Below the pieces are notes generated by a model that had not been told where the DNA came from, ran no database searches, and saw nothing but the letters and a program-made list of their open reading frames with translations. Position numbers and translations under genes: made by a program. Shown here piece after piece: positions 17,572-25,216 of a stretch of 35,150 nucleotides of DNA (position 1 is the first letter of the stretch; the number at the start of each line of letters is the position of its first letter). Origin of the DNA: a virus; IMG/VR virus record IMGVR_UViG_3300028800_000224, positions 1-35,150 of that record; one strand, written 5' to 3'.

Positions 17572-17647
17572 ATGGGCTAAGCTGAGCAGGCCCGTTCGCT
17601 ACCGCATAGCTTCACAGCTTCCGGCCTGCAGGCGGTCGCGGTGAGGC
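17572..17647 (-). repeat. intergenic repeat, copy 3
   Basis: The outer end is degenerate (ATGGGCTAAGCTGAG, 17572-17586). The body contains CGCTACCGC (17597-17605; GCGGTAGCG in the transcribed sense). A 31-bp tail (17617-17647), including the palindrome CCTGCAGG, is identical to the copy at 21764-21794. It lies between the SGNH hydrolase and gp4-like genes. Confidence 0.85.
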
Positions 17648-17671
17648 ACCGGTCCTACAAGATTACGGCTC

Positions 17672-18937
17672 CTACGGCCTGCCAATCACGCTGAACAATC
17701 CTCGCGCCTGATCGGCATAACCCGGTCCGTTTGGATGCACCGAATCGTTATATAGCCCGAGGGGATTCGTCACAGCATAAGAGACCCAGCGCCCGAAGAT
17801 ATCGAAGGATGCAGTGCCGGCAGAGGCTGCGAGACCTTGAATCACCGCCTGGAATGACTGCTGCGTGGCGTATGACGCGTGGCCACTCGGATCGGTCGGG
17901 GTATAGGTGTACAAAAGCACGTCACCCACAGCCTGTGCTGCCGTGACAATTGCTGACAGGTTTGCCTGAAACGTTGAGGGTGAGACGCTATTGTTGGCGT
18001 CGTTGATTCCCAGACAAATCACGCTCAGGTCCTGGCCCAGCGAGAGCGTGTTTGGGACCGAGAAGATGTTCAGCGCGCCCGACCAGTCGGAACTCTGCGA
18101 GCCCACCCAGCCCCCATTCAATGTGAGCACCTGCTTTTTCGAAGAGTCGTACGCGTCGATCCCCAGAATGTAGACCGTGCCCGACACCCAGTTCAGGTTC
18201 AGGGTGTTGCTGGTCAACGAGCCGGTCACTGTCAGGGTCTGTATGCTGTTTGTGCCATTCGTGCTCTTCGTTGTGTCGCTTCCGCCATTAATATTCCATT
18301 TGTAAGATCCGCCACCCCCAAATTGGAAGAAATAGATTACGAAGGTATCAACGTTGACGGTCGGGAGGAATGCGAGGCTCGATGTAGAGGATGTCGCGGA
18401 GAACGTGTCGCCACCAGGGAAGGTAGCGCCAGTCTTACTCCATCCGGACCCGACCGTGAGACGGCCATCGTACTGCGAGGTTTCTGAGCCTGCACCGCGA
18501 TTTCCTCCGTTTCCAAGCCATCCATTCGCTTCGCTGGTAATCCCAATTCCGCTAAACTGTGAGGCGATATAGGAACTGAGGCCGTTGTAGCGCATCTGTA
18601 AGGTGGTGGCGTTCGAGCCATAAAACTGAGTACTGTCTCCAATGAACAGGATCTTGGCATTGGCTGTCCCAGCCGCGACCTTGCCCAGCGCCGCTCTCCA
18701 ATGGGGCAGCAACACCGCCTGATTGGTATTCGGCCCGATGATCCCCTGCGTGGGACTGATTACAATGCCCGCACTCCCAGGTGCCGTAGTCCCTACCTCA
18801 AGGGTGTCTCCCGGGTTGGTTGGCGACAAGGTGGTGCCTGTCCGCGTCCACCCCGACGGGCTGCCGGAGCCACCCGGCTTAGGGAACTGGGCTAAGGCGA
18901 GGCCGGCAAAAAGAAAGATGGCTGTCAGGCGTTTCAT
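17672..18937 (-). CDS. exported SGNH/GDSL-family hydrolase
   Basis: This 421-aa protein starts at ATG 18937, in an ATGA overlap with the gene before. A signal peptide covers residues 1-17 (MKRLTAIFLFAGLALAQ), followed by a Pro/Gly/Ser linker. SGNH catalytic blocks are visible: block I GDS with nucleophile Ser102 (ILFIGDST), block III GIND with Asn312, and block V DSVH with Asp398 and His401. A beta-sandwich-like insertion lies between blocks I and III (about residues 150-260). This family removes acyl or acetyl groups from esters and polysaccharides. In a virion operon, a secreted enzyme suggests modification of host surface glycans or receptors, or a tail-borne deacetylase. The signal peptide favours export from the infected cell. 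Confidence 0.85.
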   Translation of the reverse strand: MKRLTAIFLFAGLALAQFPKPGGSGSPSGWTRTGTTLSPTNPGDTLEVGTTAPGSAGIVISPTQGIIGPNTNQAVLLPHWRAALGKVAAGTANAKILFIGDSTQFYGSNATTLQMRYNGLSSYIASQFSGIGITSEANGWLGNGGNRGAGSETSQYDGRLTVGSGWSKTGATFPGGDTFSATSSTSSLAFLPTVNVDTFVIYFFQFGGGGSYKWNINGGSDTTKSTNGTNSIQTLTVTGSLTSNTLNLNWVSGTVYILGIDAYDSSKKQVLTLNGGWVGSQSSDWSGALNIFSVPNTLSLGQDLSVICLGINDANNSVSPSTFQANLSAIVTAAQAVGDVLLYTYTPTDPSGHASYATQQSFQAVIQGLAASAGTASFDIFGRWVSYAVTNPLGLYNDSVHPNGPGYADQARGLFSVIGRP

Positions 18938-19419
18938 TGCTCGCTCCAGTAGAGGGTGATGTTCGCCGTGCCCGTGATCGAGGAGATGGCGATGGTGTAG
19001 TTCGTGCCCGTGCCCGTGTTGCCCATATGCATCAGCGTCAGGTCGAGCGTCTGGTGCTCGCCGGCCGCGAGAGACAGGATGCCGCCGGCGGGGGTGCCTG
19101 CGCCGACGTTGGAGGCTGTCCACACGGTGGCGATCGCGGCGGGGCCGATCGGGAGGAGGGCGTTAACCGTGCCGGCAGTGGCGGTGGCCGCCGTGCCGTT
19201 CTGCGACTGCGTCACGTCGCAGGCAACCGAGCATTGGACCACGGCTGCGACGAGGCTGACCTGCTTGGCATTGGTTGCCGGTTGCTGGATGGTGAACTTG
19301 GTGCCGGCGCCGGAAAGCGTAACGTTCCCGGTGGTCGCCGAATAGGCGTTAGGGGTTTGCTGGGCGCTGGCGGTAAACGCGAGGAGCGCCAAAAGGCCGA
19401 TCAGAAGGAAGGATTTCAT
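18934..19419 (-). CDS. exported beta-rich protein between portal and SGNH hydrolase
   Basis: This 161-aa protein has a clean signal peptide (MKSFLLIGLLALLAFTASAQ). The rest is a Thr/Ala/Gly-rich beta protein with two Cys close together (VQCSVACDV) and a C-terminus ending NITLYWSEQ. It is coupled by ATGA overlaps to the portal upstream and the SGNH hydrolase downstream, so the three form one block. Family not recognised. A virion decoration protein with a leader is unusual. A periplasmic or surface partner of the hydrolase is equally possible. Confidence 0.75.
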   Translation of the reverse strand: MKSFLLIGLLALLAFTASAQQTPNAYSATTGNVTLSGAGTKFTIQQPATNAKQVSLVAAVVQCSVACDVTQSQNGTAATATAGTVNALLPIGPAAIATVWTASNVGAGTPAGGILSLAAGEHQTLDLTLMHMGNTGTGTNYTIAISSITGTANITLYWSEQ

Positions 19420-21692
19420 GAGGGGTTCTCTCCGGAAGTTGCGGTCGGCGGCTGCTGGGCCTGTTTGCCGGCCATCTCCTGCTGGTGCGCCTGGTCAGCC
19501 TGCTGGAGCGACTGATCGAACTGCTGCTGCTTGTCCTGCAGTTGTTGGGCCTGGGCATGTTCCATGGCGTCGCCGGCGGCGTCCGCTTCGACCGTGATCT
19601 GGTGGTGGAGCAGTTCCGCGCGCCGGTCGAGCTCGCCCTGGATGTGGGAGTGGTCCAGTTCGGCGATCTTGTTCATGACGGCCGATTTGGCGGTGGTCTC
19701 GGCGGCCTGCATCTTGACGACGTTGGTTTGCGTCGCGATGCGTTCGGCCGATTCGATTTTGGCGCGGGCGATGCGTTCGGCCGAATCGGCGCGTACCTGT
19801 AGTTCCGTCAGCTTGCCCTTGACCATCTGCAGCAGCTGAGCGTTCTGCTGGGTGAGCTGCTGGATGGCCTGCTGGTCCTGCGCCATCTTGGCCTGGAGCT
19901 GCGGCGGCACGTCGGGGTTGCCGTCGTCGTCCTGCAGGGCGGGAGGCAGAGCCTTTTTGAAGCGCTTCGCGAGACGGTCGGCGCCGATGAAGTCCTGGTT
20001 CTCGAAGAAGATGTCGGCCGCCAATTGCCAGACTTCCGGATTGCCTTGGGCGAGAGCCATGATCATCTCGCGGGTTTCGAGCCGCTGCGTCTGATAGCTT
20101 GGCCCCTGGTCGACGGTGACGTCGTACTTGCCGGCGTCGAGCAGGTAATGATACGGCTTGCCGTCCTTGTCCGCCCCCGGAGCGTTGACTTGGACAATTC
20201 GTTCCTTCTGGTCATCCCCGATGATGCGGACCTCGCGGGCGGTGTCGTACTTCTTGGGGATGAGTTCGACCAGGATCCGGCCGCCGCGCTTGATGGCGCG
20301 TGCCAGGTTGTCGAGGAAGTGGAAGTTCGAGACGTCGCCCTGCCGCTGCAGGAGGCCAATAGCCTTTCCCGACTGCTCGGCCTTTTGATTGCCCAGGGAG
20401 GGGTCGAAATACCCCGTGGATGCCTTGATGTCGTCGATCGCGGCAGCGGCGCCGGTCGCCAGCGCCTGGACCGGAGGATCGAACGTTCTCCATTGGGGCT
20501 CGGGCGCCATCTTGTCGCCCACAGCCACCGGATCGTACTCAAGATACGCGGCGTTGTCGGTGTTCGCCCGCTGCCAGTCTTTCCGCTTGGTCTTGAACTG
20601 CCCGACCGCCCCCACCCACTTCGGCTTGGGGGCCAAGGCGATGGTCTCGGCCTCCATCGTCTTGTAGTAGTTGAGGAGCTGCTGCGGATCGCGCGCAAAG
20701 CGCGTCATCGAGAAGATCTTGCGTTTGCCCCTGACGACCATTTCAAGGCCGGTGACCATCACGATCGGGATGGTCGACCCGTCCCATCTGGTGGGCTCTT
20801 CCAGGACTTCGCTGCCGTTGATGATGTACTGCATCACCACAGGCAGTTCGTCTGTCGCCTCTTTGGCGGGGGAGTCCGGGTCGTCTTCGTCCTCGCGCAC
20901 CCACTCGAAGGAGCCGGGATCTTCGTCTTCGTCCAGGTCTTCCAGGTAAACCGGGTGAACCGTACCGTCCTCGTCCCGGCGATAGCGTAGGGTCTTCGGT
21001 TCGGTGGTGACTTCCCAGTACTCGCAAACGCGACGGGTGTTGTCGCCGTACCAGCCCTCGGAGACGAGGGTGGAGCGGAACTCCGACGTCAGGTCCGACG
21101 TGTCCTCGCCGAAGCGCGCCTGGTAGGCGTCGTCGGCCATCTTGTCCTCGACGAACGCCCACTTCATGTCGGAGCGGTCGGGCTTCCTGGCGTTGTTGTC
21201 GAGGTAGACGGAGAACGGATCTTCGACCGTGACGGACTTCAATTCCTGGTCGAAGCTTCCGGGGATGCGTTCGCAGGTGTAGCGCCAGTAGCCGAAGCCG
21301 CAGCCGGCGGCGTAAAGCAGCGCGGTGTCGTAGGCCTGGTCGGCATCCGAGTCGTACTCGATATGCCGGATCATTCCCTGCAGGACTTTGGCCGTGTCCG
21401 GATCCCCCGCGGAATCGACCGGGCTGATCTTGATCGCCGGTTTGTTCTGCCGCGCCTGGTTGCCCAGCTGCAGGACGGGAGGCAGGACTTTATTGAAGAC
21501 TAGACAGGGGCGCGGAGACGGGCCTCGTTCCCTTTCACTCTTGACCTTGCGGTCCCACTGGTCTCCTGAGAGGTAATCGAGATCCAAGAGAGCTTCAGCT
21601 CTGATCTCACTCTCCGCCTGTACGGCCGCGTTGTACCTCTTACGTGCTCGTTCGAGGACTTCGGCGTACTGGGACTGTTCTGGGCGGGGCAT
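19416..21692 (-). CDS. portal protein, P22 gp1-like
   Basis: This 758-aa protein matches P22-type portals in length and layout. Near the start it has LDYLSGDQWDRKVK, then RPCLVFNKVLPPVLQLGNQARQ. These are followed by DADQAYDTALLYAAGCGFGYWR and EDPFSVYLDNNARKPD-type motifs and an acidic insertion (about residues 250-280). The C-terminus is a long Gln/Ala-rich coiled coil (QQNAQLLQMVKGKLTELQVR, then DKQQQFDQSLQQADQAHQQE), as in the P22 barrel. It forms the dodecameric DNA gate. The ATG at 21692 is followed by a normal reading frame, and the leader runs into repeat copy 4. Downstream it is coupled (ATGA) to the exported protein, not to scaffold and coat as in P22. Confidence 0.92.
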   Translation of the reverse strand: MPRPEQSQYAEVLERARKRYNAAVQAESEIRAEALLDLDYLSGDQWDRKVKSERERGPSPRPCLVFNKVLPPVLQLGNQARQNKPAIKISPVDSAGDPDTAKVLQGMIRHIEYDSDADQAYDTALLYAAGCGFGYWRYTCERIPGSFDQELKSVTVEDPFSVYLDNNARKPDRSDMKWAFVEDKMADDAYQARFGEDTSDLTSEFRSTLVSEGWYGDNTRRVCEYWEVTTEPKTLRYRRDEDGTVHPVYLEDLDEDEDPGSFEWVREDEDDPDSPAKEATDELPVVMQYIINGSEVLEEPTRWDGSTIPIVMVTGLEMVVRGKRKIFSMTRFARDPQQLLNYYKTMEAETIALAPKPKWVGAVGQFKTKRKDWQRANTDNAAYLEYDPVAVGDKMAPEPQWRTFDPPVQALATGAAAAIDDIKASTGYFDPSLGNQKAEQSGKAIGLLQRQGDVSNFHFLDNLARAIKRGGRILVELIPKKYDTAREVRIIGDDQKERIVQVNAPGADKDGKPYHYLLDAGKYDVTVDQGPSYQTQRLETREMIMALAQGNPEVWQLAADIFFENQDFIGADRLAKRFKKALPPALQDDDGNPDVPPQLQAKMAQDQQAIQQLTQQNAQLLQMVKGKLTELQVRADSAERIARAKIESAERIATQTNVVKMQAAETTAKSAVMNKIAELDHSHIQGELDRRAELLHHQITVEADAAGDAMEHAQAQQLQDKQQQFDQSLQQADQAHQQEMAGKQAQQPPTATSGENPS

Positions 21693-21718
21693 TAGAATGG
21701 AAAGAAAATGCAGAGAAG

Positions 21719-21794
21719 ACTGGTTAAGTTGAGAGCGAACTTTCGCTACCGCACGGCTCCACCGCTTCCGGCCTGCAGGCGGTCGCGGTGAGGC
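21719..21794 (-). repeat. intergenic repeat, copy 4
   Basis: The outer end is ACTGGTTAAGTTGAG (21719-21733), then a perfect AGCGAA-CT-TTCGCT hairpin, then CGCTACCGC (21744-21752), then the 31-bp block (21764-21794) shared exactly with copy 3. It separates the portal from a plus-strand gene, whose GTG start (21788) lies inside the repeat. Confidence 0.85.
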
Positions 21795-22126
21795 GTCGGC
21801 TGTTTCTCGCGCTGCTGCCGTTCACGGGCGCGATCGCGAAATTACGGCCGAAGCGGTTGAGTCTGCGCGAGCAGTACCTCAGCGGAAAGCTGAGCAATGC
21901 CGGCGGATTCGACTGGTACATGGCGCCAGCCGGAAAGCTCACTGCGGCTCAGCAGGAAGCGTTCGACAAGCTCAACAAAATACTGGACGACTGGAACGAA
22001 ATGCAGATGGAACTAATCGAGCTTGCGCCGCGTGCACCGTGGGTCGGCTCTCTCACTCAGGAAGACGCCGACATCTGGGAGCGCGTCAATTCTCGCCCAC
22101 CGGCAACATACACTCATGAGCAATGA
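21788..22126 (+). CDS. small opposite-strand protein starting inside a repeat (moron-like)
   Basis: This 112-aa protein reads rightward against the operon. The GTG start (21788) lies in the last bases of repeat copy 4. The N-terminus is hydrophobic after three Arg (RRRLFLALLPFTGAIAKL), possibly a signal anchor. The rest is helical and charged (KLTAAQQEAFDKLNKILDDW, then NEMQMELIELAPRAPW). It overlaps the convergent leftward gene by 41 bp at the 3' ends. The opposite frame (21724-21942) looks less protein-like. Unknown function; it may be cargo carried with the repeat. Confidence 0.6.
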   Translation: MRRRLFLALLPFTGAIAKLRPKRLSLREQYLSGKLSNAGGFDWYMAPAGKLTAAQQEAFDKLNKILDDWNEMQMELIELAPRAPWVGSLTQEDADIWERVNSRPPATYTHEQ

Positions 22127-22364
22127 CCGCCCCGCCCTTGCGCCCGCACTGCAAACAATCCAAATCCTTCTCCACGTCCGGGACGAACGATAGATAGGGC
22201 GCGATCCGTTCGAGCATCATCTCCCGCATTTGCCTGGAAGATCCTTCGAGCAGTTTGTCGAGCGTGGCCTGGTCGTGGATCTGCAGCGCCATGACTTTGA
22301 TCTGACGCTCATCCCGGCGAACCTGGGGATCGATATGACGCGGGCTTTTCCAGCGGTGAGACAT
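22086..22364 (-). CDS. hypothetical small phage protein with CxxC
   Basis: This 92-aa protein contains DEREIKV-like helical sequence (DERQIKVMALQIHDQATLDK) and a C-terminal LDCLQCGRKGG...HEC, a possible zinc knuckle. It starts in a TAATG overlap with the previous gene, so it is translationally coupled. It belongs to the cluster of short conserved-looking proteins between terminase and portal. No function recognised. Confidence 0.7.
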   Translation of the reverse strand: MSHRWKSPRHIDPQVRRDERQIKVMALQIHDQATLDKLLEGSSRQMREMMLERIAPYLSFVPDVEKDLDCLQCGRKGGAVIAHECMLPVGEN

Positions 22365-22636
22365 TACGCGGTGAAGTGGATGACCTGGATCGAGAGCGAC
22401 ACGTTCTGATACTGCCCGGTTTTCTTTTCCCAGTCGCTGAATCCCATGTGGCCGGAGGCGGCTACGCTGACCGGCTTCTCCGGATCGAAGGTCGAAAGCG
22501 TTTGGGCGATGGTGTCCGCGACCTTGGCGACGGTCTCCATTTCGCCAGCGTCGCTCAGGTTGATCTTGCCTGCCTGCGCGGCGATTTCGACGGCTACGTC
22601 TTTGGCCTTACCGGTTGAACTGATACTCCACGACAT
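22364..22636 (-). CDS. hypothetical small phage protein
   Basis: This 90-aa soluble protein (MSWSISSTGKAKDVAVEIA...) is acidic in the middle, with a C-terminal beta region (GQYQNVSLSIQVIHFTA). It resembles small proteins common in phage structural clusters but without assigned function. The SISSTGK start and final strand suggest a compact alpha/beta fold. TAATG coupling to the next gene. No motif points to activity. Confidence 0.7.
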   Translation of the reverse strand: MSWSISSTGKAKDVAVEIAAQAGKINLSDAGEMETVAKVADTIAQTLSTFDPEKPVSVAASGHMGFSDWEKKTGQYQNVSLSIQVIHFTA

Positions 22637-22652
22637 GTTGAATTTGCTCCGT

Positions 22653-22886
22653 TCAGATTTTGAGAACTACCTTCAAGAGAATTTGGCCCACGATGCCCAG
22701 CAGCGTCAGCAGGACACCCCAGATGATCTTGTCCAGCTTCTTTGCGATTCCCTCGGTAGCCTTCTTTTGGTCGGCAATGTCTGTTTTGTGCTCGGCGAGC
22801 TGAGAGGTATGTACGGCGAGGGTCGCCTTGTGTTCGGAGAGCTGGCTGGCGTGCTCGGCGAGTTGCCGTTCGATGGCTGGGGTCAT
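22653..22886 (-). CDS. coiled-coil membrane-anchored protein, holin/XhlA-like
   Basis: I chose ATG 22886 because GGAGG lies 7 nt upstream; an upstream ATG at 22940 would add 18 residues without a ribosome site. The 77-aa product has a heptad-type repeat (LAEHASQLSEHKATLAVHTS...), then LDKIIWGVLLTLLGIVGQILL, a single C-terminal membrane segment. This layout resembles XhlA-type holin accessory proteins. Position among small genes before the portal gives no further support. A lysis role is a guess. Confidence 0.65.
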   Translation of the reverse strand: MTPAIERQLAEHASQLSEHKATLAVHTSQLAEHKTDIADQKKATEGIAKKLDKIIWGVLLTLLGIVGQILLKVVLKI

Positions 22887-23011
22887 GGGGTTGCCTCCGG
22901 AGGCGGCGTTGGCCGGCCGGTCTGAAAAATGTTTGGGCATACAGGCTCACGCCGCGGTATGCCAGCGCCTTGCATTCCCGGGCGCGGGGGACGGTGAAGG
23001 AGGGGCACCAT
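22883..23011 (-). CDS. possible 42-aa ORF upstream of the coiled-coil gene
   Basis: A short frame from ATG 23011 ends in TGA overlapping the next ATG (ATGA at 22886-22883), the coupling style used across this operon. The product is Pro/Arg-rich (MVPLLHRPPRPGMQGAG) without a recognised family, and no ribosome site is evident. It would account for part of the 22887-23037 gap. It may be chance. Confidence 0.25.
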   Translation of the reverse strand: MVPLLHRPPRPGMQGAGIPRREPVCPNIFQTGRPTPPPEATP

Positions 23012-23037
23012 CCGCGCTGAGGAACTTCAAGCTTGAT

Positions 23038-23343
23038 TTACCAGGAAGACGTTCCCGTCCCGGCGTCGAGATCCAGCACCTTATTCATCGCGCCGGCCTC
23101 GTTGCGGTCGGGCATTCTCCACTCGCTCGACTGGATGCGAGCCAAATGCTGCTTCATTTTGTTGGGGTCGGAGAATACGAACGGCAGCTTCTTGGGCCCG
23201 TGCGTCATCAGGTGCTGCACTTTGAACTTGTTGCCCACCTTGGCGATGTGGATGGCCGCGATCTTCGGCGCCGGTACCTTGATGGGCTTCGGTAGCTTCA
23301 TGGCGTGCGGCTTCGGGATCGAGATGGGGTGGAAGGAATTCAT
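23038..23343 (-). CDS. hypothetical small phage protein
   Basis: This 101-aa basic, Pro/Lys-rich protein (KLPKPIKVPAPKIAAIHIAK) contains a beta-alpha unit (NKFKVQHLMTHGPKKLPFVF, then SDPNKMKQHLARI). The style matches short phage proteins in which a KPxKxPxP leader precedes a small fold. Function unknown. It lies 5 bp downstream of the preceding stop. Confidence 0.7.
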   Translation of the reverse strand: MNSFHPISIPKPHAMKLPKPIKVPAPKIAAIHIAKVGNKFKVQHLMTHGPKKLPFVFSDPNKMKQHLARIQSSEWRMPDRNEAGAMNKVLDLDAGTGTSSW

Positions 23344-23348
23344 GGGGT

Positions 23349-23807
23349 TTACGCGGGCCGTGCGTGCTTCGGCCAGGGATCCCGGCCGATGGCGTTGCCG
23401 ATCTTGCGATTGCCGAGGGTGGCGAACTCCGCGTCGTAGCGGTGCATGATTGTCGCCGTGCGCAGATTCTTTCTGAGAGTCTCCAGAGTCATCGTGGTGA
23501 TCTGCTCCGCCGACAGCGTATTTCCGTGGCCATACAACACGTCCATCCGGTCTACAAACTGGCCGGTCGTGTGGTCGTACATCCGGACGAAGCGGGTCGA
23601 CATGCCGACTTCGCCCTCCGGAATCGCCAGCTTCGGCAAGGCTGCGATCGCCGCCGCTCCGCCGAGGATTCCAAAGAAGAACCGCCGGCTCATTCGCTTG
23701 CGCGCGCAGGCGTCGACGTCGTGCCCTTCGAGCGAACGTTCGCAGTGCGGGCAGAGCAGCTCGGCGGAGGACTCCGACTTTCTGAATAGACGATTGAAGA
23801 TGCCCAT
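23349..23807 (-). CDS. protein with zinc-knuckle start and Tat-like hydrophobic segment
   Basis: This 152-aa protein starts at ATG 23807 in a TAATG overlap. Near residues 18-31 it has CPHCERSLEGHDVDAC, then RKRMSRRFFFGILGGAAAIA, where SRRFFF followed by an apolar stretch resembles a twin-arginine signal although it lies inside the protein. The remaining 90 residues are soluble (HTTGQFVDRMDVLYGHGNTL). Either the segment anchors the protein in the membrane, or translation starts at the internal Met before SRRFFF. Function unknown. Confidence 0.7.
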   Translation of the reverse strand: MGIFNRLFRKSESSAELLCPHCERSLEGHDVDACARKRMSRRFFFGILGGAAAIAALPKLAIPEGEVGMSTRFVRMYDHTTGQFVDRMDVLYGHGNTLSAEQITTMTLETLRKNLRTATIMHRYDAEFATLGNRKIGNAIGRDPWPKHARPA

Positions 23808-24223
23808 TAATTGGCCTTCAACGGCGTTCCCTGCCCGTAGCCGATCGACAGCGTCAATTCGGACTCGCCCTCCACGCTGGGCGACATCGTGGTGGCGAGC
23901 ATGATGCCAGGGCTGCCTTTCTCGGTGTCCGGCAATACCAGGGATCCATCGGGCGCCCAGGGGCACAGATACAGCGGCTTCGTCGCATCGCAGGCGTTGT
24001 CGATGCGCTGCGCGATCGCCGTCACGGCAGGAAGAACGTGGCGAGCCGAGAACTGCTCGATCGACAGGCCGCGTTCCGACTCCTGATATAAGAAGGATGC
24101 CCAGCAGGCCAGGTTGCAGCCCTTCCACCCGTTCTGCACCTGCATCCAGCGGAAGCCGCGGGCTTTCAGTTCGTTCGCCATCAGGCGGTTGGCTTCGCGG
24201 CGGATTTCTTCGGGATGGAGCAT
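23807..24223 (-). CDS. hypothetical protein
   Basis: This 138-aa protein begins with a helix (EEIRREANRLMANELKARGF), followed by a Trp/Cys-rich part (GWKGCNLACWASFLYQES) and a C-terminal beta region. Both ends use TAATG overlaps with neighbours, so it is firmly part of the operon. No family recognised. Confidence 0.7.
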   Translation of the reverse strand: MLHPEEIRREANRLMANELKARGFRWMQVQNGWKGCNLACWASFLYQESERGLSIEQFSARHVLPAVTAIAQRIDNACDATKPLYLCPWAPDGSLVLPDTEKGSPGIMLATTMSPSVEGESELTLSIGYGQGTPLKAN

Positions 24224-24441
24224 TACGCCGCCCTCATCGTGTCCAGGCCTCGCAGTCTGCTGCGGTCTGCCAGGTGCTCGTTGTGCTTCCGCTCCATCGC
24301 GCGCCCCTTGGCGGTAATTACGTTGCCTTTGACTGCCCCGAGGTTATTCATCGCGCCCCAAACGTACCTGTCGGCGTTCTTGCCTTTCAGGCCTTTCTTC
24401 GCTGCCGATTGCTTGAGCTTGTCTTCGAGGAACTGAGGCAC
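24223..24441 (-). CDS. small basic phage protein
   Basis: This 72-aa protein uses a GTG start (24441). Sequence MPQFLEDKLKQSAAKKG with YVWGAMNNLGAVKG and ITAKGRAMERKHNEH matches a small conserved type seen in many phage structural clusters, function unknown. It follows the stop of a 26-codon ORF by 2 bp and overlaps the next gene by TAATG. Confidence 0.75.
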   Translation of the reverse strand: MPQFLEDKLKQSAAKKGLKGKNADRYVWGAMNNLGAVKGNVITAKGRAMERKHNEHLADRSRLRGLDTMRAA

Positions 24442-24443
24442 AG

Positions 24444-24524
24444 CTATTTACCTTCGCTCTCGCAAACTTCCAGGCTGTCTTCTTCCGGGTAGATGCGCTC
24501 GCTAGAGACAAGGCTGATGGACAT
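24444..24524 (-). CDS. possible 26-aa ORF
   Basis: ATG 24524 to TAG 24444 encodes MSISLVSSERIYPEEDSL followed by EVCESEGK. Its stop is 2 bp before the GTG of the next gene, matching the tight spacing of the operon. GGAG lies only 3 nt before the ATG, closer than ideal. It is the best candidate in the 24442-24605 gap. The rest of that gap shows nothing else convincing. Confidence 0.35.
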   Translation of the reverse strand: MSISLVSSERIYPEEDSLEVCESEGK

Positions 24525-24600
24525 CCGCTCCGCTTTGACCTCTCGGAATTCCTATGGTGGGCCGGAGTTCTTTGCCCTTGGAATTCAAAATCATGAACGC

Positions 24601-24657
24601 ACTTGTTAAGTTGAGTTGGCGTCGGTTGAGACCGGGAAGTCCGCACTGGTTCCGGGC
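24601..24657 (-). repeat. intergenic repeat, copy 5
   Basis: Plus strand starts ACTTGTTAAGTTGAG (24601-24615), then CGGTTGAGACCG, a perfect 4-bp stem with loop TGAG, and GCACTGGTTCCGGGC. It is closest to the copy at 31043-31099. It encodes the last residues (ANST) and the TAA stop of the 24606-25082 gene, and pairs, facing inward, with 27305-27360. Confidence 0.8.
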
Positions 24658-25082
24658 GGATCGGCCGGATGGGTTGGTCGGCCAAGGTACTTCGGCGGGA
24701 TCGCATGCGCGGGATCGAACAGCGTTATATCGATCGGCCCGAGAAGCGTATAGCCCTCTTCGAAGGCTTTCGCTTTCGAGAACGATTCGTACCCGTCGTC
24801 ATAGCGGACATAGTAGCCGCCAGCCTCGGGTCTGTGCTTGGCGAGGTACGCGGATCCCACCTTGACCGGATCGAGTTCCGGGTTCTGAGGCACCAGCGTG
24901 GCGGTCGGCCAGTCACCGTGCTCGCGGAAGAATTGGCAGCGTTCACAGCGTCCGCAGGCGCTTCCGAACAAGAGGGATCCCCGGCATACGGGGCGCAGGA
25001 ACGCCGGCATCTGGTCGTGACGCACTTCGGCAATCTTGAACGCCCGGACTTCTTTATGGCAGCGGTAGCGCGGCAAGCTCAT
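24606..25082 (-). CDS. phage protein with Cys cluster; stop codon inside a repeat
   Basis: I chose ATG 25082, which forms an ATGA overlap with the small membrane-protein gene. The 158-aa product starts MSLPRYRCHKEVRAFKI and contains GSACGRCERCQFF (likely metal-binding) and AGGYYVRYDDGYESFSKAKA followed by FEEGY. The RYRCHKEV...GGYYVxYxDGYxS combination is common among small phage proteins of unknown function. The C-terminal 15-20 residues (GTSADFPVSTDANST) are encoded by repeat copy 5, so the true end may have been altered by that element. Confidence 0.75.
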   Translation of the reverse strand: MSLPRYRCHKEVRAFKIAEVRHDQMPAFLRPVCRGSLLFGSACGRCERCQFFREHGDWPTATLVPQNPELDPVKVGSAYLAKHRPEAGGYYVRYDDGYESFSKAKAFEEGYTLLGPIDITLFDPAHAIPPKYLGRPTHPADPPGTSADFPVSTDANST

Positions 25083-25216
25083 TCGGTGCGTCTTTTCGCG
25101 GCTGCGATGACATCTACGATCACCTCTCCAAGCTTTTCCACTAATAGGTAGACGGTCACGGCGGCGGCTGCGCAGATATAAGGATTTTCCGCGGCGAGTT
25201 GGACGTATTCCTTCAT
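25079..25216 (-). CDS. 45-aa single-span membrane protein
   Basis: ATG 25216 overlaps the GroES-like stop (ATGA), and its own stop overlaps the next ATG. The product MKEYVQLAAENPYICAAAAV continues TVYLLVEKLGEVIVDVIAAAKRRTE: one membrane segment with a charged C-terminus. It could be a small holin or envelope protein. The short length gives no family. The double coupling makes it likely to be a real gene. Confidence 0.65.
   Translation of the reverse strand: MKEYVQLAAENPYICAAAAVTVYLLVEKLGEVIVDVIAAAKRRTE

Noticed and set aside
20025-20990. A 321-codon plus-strand frame over the portal gene.
   Set aside because: Antisense shadow of a well-supported portal protein; the composition is non-protein-like.
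21724-21942. A 72-codon leftward frame ending in the repeat with the same ST-stop ending.
   Set aside because: It overlaps the better plus-strand gene 21788-22126 and has no domain-like sequence. The shared ending only reflects the repeat.
22990-23037. A degenerate right-end repeat (GAGGAACTTCAAGCTTG) that could pair with copy 4.
   Set aside because: Too few matching positions and no inner block.
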